From CAYOLL01 sp964404765 [NCBI: uncultured Gemmatimonadota bacterium] (GTDB lineage: Bacteria > 4572-55), in NCBI GenBank assembly GCA_964404765.1, contig CAYOLL010000194.1:1-10821 (forward strand): 10,821 bases of DNA, given 5' to 3'. A program made the position numbers and the translations under genes. A model generated the notes under the pieces. The model searched no databases and was not told where the DNA came from. It was given only the letters and a program-made list of their open reading frames with translations. Shown here piece after piece: positions 1 through 6,800 of this stretch; position 1 is the stretch's first letter; every line of letters begins with the position of its first letter.

Positions 1-1
1 T

Positions 2-316
2 TGGCTATCCTTTTGTTGCACGGGACATTCCCGGGCGGCGGATCAGGTGGTCTGATGTTATTACGCCGTCTACCACTTTTGCATTGACCAACTGGAAAAA
101 CACGGTCATGTTCGTCCGGGTTGGAATCATGGCACGGTGCGAAAACTCATTCAACAAAAAGACATAGCTCAAGACAAAATTGCCTTGCACGAAGTGCTGT
201 TTGACGCTTATGAACTGCGGCTTGACGCCGATTATGAAAACGAAAATATCCCGGCGCAAGACTGTCAAAATTTGATTGCCCGAACAACACTCTTTTTTCA
301 GGAGGATGAACTATGA
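2..316 (+). pseudogene. HEPN-domain protein, C-terminal part, interrupted by in-frame TGA
   Basis: Seen: reading from base 2 and stopping at 314-316, the frame after position 56 gives CYYAVYH, then LEKHGHVRPGWNHGTVRKLI, then LHEVLFDAYELRLDADYEN and a last helix ending FFQEDEL. This matches the HEPN layout: a YYAxxH helix, a Lys/His loop, an LxxxRxxADY helix and a terminal helix. HEPN proteins of this kind are small helical RNase toxins or accessory proteins, often paired with a nucleotidyltransferase. Upstream of a TGA at 53-55 the same frame reads HSRAADQVV, which also fits the family, so TGA appears to replace the conserved Arg of R-x6-H (CGA to TGA is one transition). No good start codon follows the TGA, and the true start lies before the window. 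The gene overlaps the next by ATGA, implying coupled translation. The HEPN call rests on pattern memory only. A sequencing error, or a further frame change before position 53, is possible. Confidence 0.62.
300..305 (+). promoter_or_regulatory. Ribosome binding site for the ORF at 313
   Basis: AGGAGG lies 7 bases before the ATG at 313, inside the 3' end of the HEPN frame. This is a full consensus Shine-Dalgarno sequence, so it fixes the start at 313 and supports the ATGA overlap as a real gene junction. Confidence 0.75.
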
Positions 317-725
317 ATCGCGATCGCTTGAATTATTGGCTGGACGAAATTACCCTGCGGCTGATGAAGTTGGACCCGGATTGCAAAGTGGCCATAACCC
401 TGGATACGCACGAGAATAATGATGCCGCGGTGACAGTCACCAGCTCTTTGTCGCGGGATGAAATCATCAAGGCCGTCCGCCCGTTGACCATTGATGCCCT
501 GGAGGAAGACTGGTCCATCCTCATCTTTACCCGCCGGCAGGCAGAACCCGCCGCCAATTTGGCGATGGCCGCATTGTGATTTTGCCGCATGCCCTGGGCA
601 CGGCCACGCCGGAGAGCGATTTGGCCGTCCGATTATTTTTTGCGCGGGCGCAGATTTTTTCCGAAAAACGCTCCGCATCCAGAGTCTTATCCAACAGAGA
701 GAAAATGTTTGTTGAAAAACTGTGA
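313..725 (+). pseudogene. Unrecognised small protein, apparently frameshifted
   Basis: Seen: the frame from ATG 313 begins MNRDRLNYWLDEITLRLMKL and runs 88 codons to TGA 577-579. Its last residues (NLAMAAL) look like noise. From about 555 the frame shifted by -1 is open to TGA 723-725 and reads GDGRIVILPHALG, then ESDLAVRLFFARAQIFSEKR and FVEKL, which looks like normal coding sequence. Restoring one base near 550-560 would join both parts into about 137 residues. No canonical slippery heptamer is visible there. I do not recognise the family: the GSxxRG/SDxD motif of the MNT nucleotidyltransferases that often pair with HEPN proteins is absent. The position right after a HEPN gene, with an overlapping start and strong ribosome site, suggests an antitoxin-like partner, but that is inference. 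Alternatively a separate 49-residue ORF starts at GTG 576, overlapping the stop as GTGA; it lacks a ribosome site. Confidence 0.5.
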
Positions 726-741
726 ATCATTGATCTACCAA

Positions 742-749
742 AGAGGAGG
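742..749 (+). promoter_or_regulatory. Ribosome binding site of the giant gene
   Basis: AGAGGAGG ends 8 bases before the ATG at 758. It is a strong Shine-Dalgarno sequence and selects this start, which is also the one that places a proper signal peptide at the N-terminus. The gap from the preceding small frame (ending at 725) is only 32 bases, and I see no clear promoter or terminator in it. Confidence 0.8.
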
Positions 750-757
750 CTTGACCC

Positions 758-829
758 ATGAAAACCCATTGCAAACTGTTGACCGCCCTATGCCTGATGC
801 TGTTGAGCCTGAGCGCTGATGTGCTGGCG
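758..829 (+). other. Sec signal peptide (residues 1-24)
   Basis: The N-terminus has a Lys/His-containing start (MKTHCK), a hydrophobic core ([13 protein letters not shown]) and an ADVLA-Q site that fits signal peptidase I cleavage after Ala24. There is no lipobox: the Cys residues lie before or inside the hydrophobic core, so a lipoprotein is unlikely. Confidence 0.88.
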
Positions 830-3800
830 CAAGTTCTATCGCAGCTCAAATTACAAGTTGGAAATACGACCAGTGCCGGCACAGTCGTGGAATCTTGTTC
901 TGAAGGCTTTACAATTACAAGTCCTTATGTAAAAGATTCTCAAGTCAAAACTTCACCTAAAATGTCTCAAAAAGACAGGCATCTGAACGGGAATCAACCC
1001 ACCGTACAAGACTCTTGGGCTCGTATTATGCGGGAAGATTTTGAGACCAGCTTTCCCAATGGTTTGTGGAGAGTCCAAAGAAATGATGGCTACACTAACA
1101 GCTATTGGGATGATTCAAGTTGTCGGTCATATGAAGGTAGCAAATCCGCCTGGGCCTGCGCTGCTGGGCAGGCGTCAACCTGTGGCAGAAACTACTACGA
1201 CAATATGTATGCGTGGATGATTTATGGGCCTTTTGATTTATCCGACGCTACAGATGCCTACGTTAGTTTTCAGTTCTGGGCTAAAACGGAAACAACCCAT
1301 GATAGATTCGGTATTTGGGCCTCTACGGATAACACAAATTTTTCTGGCTGGGATTTTTCTGGCGATTGGTCGTCTTCTTGGAATCAGTATTCTTTTGATC
1401 TAACCGATGTGTATCAACAGGGGGATTTAACCGGGCGCTCGCAAGTCTGGATTGCCTTCGTCTTTAGAAGCGATGGCTCAATTAACAATCCAGAAGGAGC
1501 GTATGTAGACAACATAGAACTTTGGAAACAAACGCGTGATATGGGGCCGTCTACCCCATATTTAGAAATAGCAAGTGCAAGCAATGGTCAATTTACCATG
1601 GGCATCCCCAATGGAGCCAAATTGCTTTTTGGCCATCCAAATCCCGGTACATCAGCGACCACGATTCAAATAGACGGCACTAACTATTGGAATTTTGCTG
1701 GTCCGACTTGGGGCACAACAATTACCAAGCCCCACGTAGAGGATTTGTCCAACATCGGCGTATGGGATTTTAATGGCATCCGTTTGACCCAAAAACTGAC
1801 AATTGTGCAAGGATCTACAACCGGACGGCTGGATGTGGCCGAAATACGTTATACGATTCAAAACACGACAAGTGCCACCCATAATGTTGGCCTGCGTTTG
1901 TTTTTAGATACCATGTTGGGAAATGAAGACGGCGCACCGTTTAGAGTTCCGGGGACAGGGGCCGTCCAAAATGAACGCGAGTGGTTGAGCGCAAATATGC
2001 CGCCTTATTACGAAGCATACGATGATTTGGTCCAGCCCACAGTTCAATCACTTGGCACACTGATCGGCAGTAATTCGGTTAAGCCGGATCGCTTTTGTAC
2101 CGCCAATTGGGTTAACGTGAAGAGTTCATCGAATACTTGGAATTATGCTGTCAATTCTGGAACTACCATTACAAACGACAGTTCTGTCTTGACCTACTGG
2201 AATCCAACCAGTTTGGCTGCGGGTCAGACCAAAGAATTTGTTACTTATTATGGCCGCAGCGCTTTCAATCTGGATATGCAGCCGCCTTTGGTTTCCGGTT
2301 TGACGGCTGATAATACTCAGGCTGTTTTGAAGCCCAATCAAACGCCTTTTACGTTGACGGTTCATTTGGGAAATTCCGCGCCGGGTGTTACCCAAACTGC
2401 GCAGAACGTCACGACCACGATCCAACTGCCCAATGGTTTGACGCTGGCTCAAGGTGAGCAAGCCACGCATCAAGTGGGCAATATCGCTGTCAATCAAATT
2501 GCCCAAACGTCTTATAACCTGATTGCTACCGGCGTTGTAGGCGGTAGACTGACCTATTCGGTAACAATTAGCGCGCCCAATATTGCCACAAAAACAGTCT
2601 CGAAAGAGGTTTATGTTTTTGGCATTGAACCGAACCCCGCCCAGGCCAGCGATATTGAACCAAATGAAGTTATCAATGTGCGCTTCAATGTTCCCATGAA
2701 TGCGGCCTCGATCAATAGCGCAAGCCTTAAGATGTCTGGCAGCAACGGCGCGGTTACTGGAACAGTGACGTATAACCAAAGTAACCAGACTGCTACGTTT
2801 CAACCAACGGCTTTGCTTGAAGCAAGCAAAACTTACAGCGTTACATTGACCACAGCCATTCAATCGGCCAGTGGGGTTAATCTGCCATATCAAAACTCAT
2901 GGTCTTACTCCGTAAAAGCCCCTGAGAATGAGCCGCCATATTATCTGGTTACTTTGCATGAAGCTTTAGGCTCCCCAACAAAAAAAATTAAAGCCGTATT
3001 TGATGTTTATCGAGGAGATTTAGAACATATAAAGTCTGATCTACATTCTCTCGGACAAGGAGTTTGGCTTTTTCCAAAGCAAGATTTCAAAAACTTCATT
3101 CGCCTTGATTTTAAAGGTTTTGAACTATACGATGCTACCGATCAAAAAATTGGGCATATAAAATGTGCAATTAGTATTGCGGGCTCCGAATTTAATGATG
3201 AACCCGGTCGTGAATTTTTTCTTTTTTTGCATAATGATTTACCTTTTGGAAAGCGGCAACTTTATCCAGATGCAAAAGATGGGGATGGTTGGGATTACTT
3301 TGATGCGAATGAATATCAGGTTTCGATGTTAGTTCCACCTAAAAACCTCAGGGAAAATATTAAGTTAGTCAAAAATGTTGCTTTATTTATCCATGGCGTA
3401 AATGGGAATTATCCATATTGGGGTTCAGTTCCAGATAAATTAAATTTAGATACATATGACGCATGGCAGTTCTATTATCCATATGATCAGCGAATTATTC
3501 ATTCAGGTAGATTATTAGGTCGCGCAATTGACTGGTTACTAAAAGGTGACGTCATAGGAACTCAGAACTATACTTCGCAAAAGGTATCGCTTATTGCTCA
3601 TAGCATGGGAGGACTGGTCAGTCGCTGCTATATTCAAAGTATGAGAGATGATCAATTAGGTGCATGGGGTGGGTTTGGTAATGATGTCGAACGTTTGTTA
3701 ATGTTTGCAACCCCAAACTATGGTTCTAATGGTGCAAGAAGAGTTTATAGCGGAGATTGGGTTGATGAAGAGATTTCTGAGGCTATTGGCAAAGATGTTC

Positions 3801-6800
3801 AAGCACCTGCATATAAAGAGATGACCCCGGCCAGTGATTTACTATGGGCGCTTAATTCGCAAAGGCCAATCCGATTCAACTCAGAATTGGACTTTGAAGC
3901 CCAATATCTGGTCGTTGCGGGCGTCAAACCAATAAAGGAAAACTTAAGTGTTGTAGAACTCGATCACCAACAAGATGGCGTTGTGGCCGTTCCCAGCGCA
4001 AGTTTACTTCATCATGGTATCCCATTAGGCATCCTGAACTTGACACATACGGAGATTCACAAGGACGACCATGCCTTACAAATTTGTCGTGGCTTTTTAG
4101 ATGATGGTTATAAGTATGAAGACCCGGAATTTATAACTGAATATGCTACTGACTGGAATAATAATCCACGCACTCAAAGTTATTGGTGGGAAATACCATC
4201 AGTCCCCCCAAGACCCGCAAATCAAAAGCTCGATGGAGTCATGCTATGGTTAAAACTTAAGAGTTCCATAGAAAAAAACAGTAAATACAAAGTGTCTACC
4301 GTACGTACAGAAAGGCCGAATCGTGCGCTCATGTTTAACGAATGGGATGACGGCACTAACTGGCAAGTAGGAATTACCCAAAACAAACAATCCGGCCATT
4401 TCTTTTCTGTGAATGAATTTGGATACGACGAAATTGGCTACCATGAAGATGATCACGAAAACAAGAATTTCAAAGCCGGTAACTATGACATTGTTTTTGC
4501 AAAAATCACAGTTGATCGTGGACTTCTTCAGTCGCACGTATATTACAAGCCCTATTTTGTGTCTCCACGCGAAATATCAATTTTCCACTGCAAAACCACC
4601 ATGGATAGCGTGGATTTCAGTCCCTATGCCGCTATGCTCCTCCGTACGAACGCTCGCATTATCGGCGATTGGGTCGTCCAAAAGCTAAATGGTCGCTCCA
4701 TCTACGAAAGAACCTTTACCATAGACGCCAGCATTGATACGCTGGCCTTTTACGCCGCTTATTACCCGGACAGCTTGACCCAATACAACGCCACGATGAC
4801 CCTGCTGACGCCAGGCGGCGCGCAAATCACGCCGAACAATTACAGCGGCTTTTCCGGCACGGGTTACGAAAAAAGCGCCAACTTCGATTACGAATATTAC
4901 ACCATGAGCTTTCCGCAAAAGGGCGCATGGAAGATGCAGATCAATGTGAATCAGCTTTCCGGCGGCGATTCATTGCTGTTCTATACCACCGCCTTTTTGT
5001 CGTCCGACATATCCGTGCAAATCGAATCGGATATCCAATCCTTTGATCCCGGCCAGACCGTCAATTTTACGGTCAAAGTCTTTCAACCGTCCGGGGCAAG
5101 CCTGACCCCGACAGCCAAGCTGTATTATCAAGGCGAGAGCACACCGACGCAATGGCTGACCGACCTCAATCTGACTCAAACCGGCAGCGGCGGCAATTAC
5201 AAGCAGTACAACGGCTCATTCCGCGCCGATTATGGCGGCCAATACACGGTGCATGTTACGGTGGACGGCCAATATTCCGGCTATGCCGTCAACCGGGCCG
5301 AAGACAAGAGTTTTATCTTTGTGGGCAGCGGCCCCGTTGCGCCCGCCACGCCCACGCTCCTTGCCCCGACCAACAACGCTACCAACGTGGCCGTTAACCC
5401 GACTTTGAGCTGGACCGCCAATGCCACCTCATATTGCTTAGAAGTGGCCAATAACCCCAATTTTACCGGCCCGATTTACACGTCCTGCAACCTGACCGGC
5501 ACATCGCAGGTTATTTCTGGCCTGGCTTATAGCACGACCTATTATTGGCGGGTCAAGGCCAAAAACGCCGCCGGACAGGAAAGCGGCTGGAGCGAGATGT
5601 GGCAGTTTACGACCACGCCCGGTGGCGGTTTTAACTGCGCCAATGTGACCGAAATCCCGCAAAGCGAGTGCGAGGCTTTGGTAGCCCTGTATACCAACAC
5701 CAATGGCCCCGGCTGGACCAACAAAAGCGGCTGGCTGCAAACGAATACGCCGTGTAGTTGGTATGGTATTACCTGTGTCGGGGGGCATGTATCTCGAATT
5801 GAGCTATCCTCCAACCAATTGAGCGGCTCGATTCCCAATTTTAACCTGCCCAATTTGCAATATCTCTATCTACCTTACAACCAATTGAGCGGTCCGATCC
5901 CCAACTTTAACCTGCTGTCCAAGTTGCAATATTTCGAGCTATATTCCAACCAATTGAGCGGCCCGATCCCCAACTTTAATAACCTGCCCAATTTGCAATA
6001 TCTCGGGCTACATTCCAACCAATTGAGCGGTCTGATCCCCAATTTTAACCTGCTGCCCAGCTTGCAAGAGCTCCGGCTATCTTCCAACCAATTGAGCGGC
6101 CCGATCCCCAACTTTAACAACCTGCCCAATTTGCAATCTCTCAATCTAGGTTCCAACCAATTGAACGGCCCGATCCCCAACTTTAACAACCTGCCCAATT
6201 TGCAAGGGCTCTGGCTACATAAGAACCAATTGAGCAGCGCGATTTCCAACTTTAACCTGCCCAATCTGCAATTACTCGTTCTATCTTCCAACCAGTTGAG
6301 CGGCCCGATCCCTAACTTTAGCCTCCTGCCCAATTTGCTATACCTCCAGCTATATTCCAACCAATTGAGTGGCCCGATTCCCAACTTTAACCTGCCCAAG
6401 TTGGTAGAGCTCTATCTATATTCCAACCAATTGAGCGGCCCGATCCCCAACTTTAACCTGCCTAATTTGCAAGCTCTGGACCTAGCTTCCAATCAATTGA
6501 GCGGCCCAATCCCGAACCTCAACCTGCCCAATTTGTATCGACTCGATCTATATTCCAATCAATTGAGCGGCCCGATCCCCAACTTCAACCTTCTGCCCAG
6601 TTTGCAAGGGCTCGGACTATATTCCAACCAATTGAACGGCCCGATCCCCAACTTCAACCTGCTGCCCAATTTGCAACGGCTTTGGCTATCTTCCAACCAA
6701 TTGAGCGGAGAAGTGCCATCTAATATCACTGGCTTAACCAATTTATCCTCATCTTATACGAATATCGGTTACAACAGGCTCACCTCCACCAATCCGACTG

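Noticed and set aside
53-55. TGA read as an amino acid (alternative code or selenocysteine)
   Set aside because: FolC ends at TGA with normal length, and the frame overlapping 313 also ends in TGA, so TGA works as a stop. The position calls for Arg, not Sec or Trp, and I see no selenocysteine-insertion hairpin.
540-580. Programmed -1 frameshift in the small gene after the HEPN frame
   Set aside because: No X-XXY-YYZ heptamer in the right frame is visible and no obvious downstream stem-loop, so a deletion or error is simpler.
2126-2893. Open frame of 255 codons on the minus strand
   Set aside because: It lies wholly inside the giant gene, lacks recognisable motifs, and the sense frame there encodes clear Ig-like domains.
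5786-6727. Array A (14 repeats) as a simple doubling of a 7-repeat array like B
   Set aside because: The pattern of 22- and 23-residue units in repeats 1-7 is not echoed in repeats 8-14, so one doubling event is not supported despite the 2:1 ratio.
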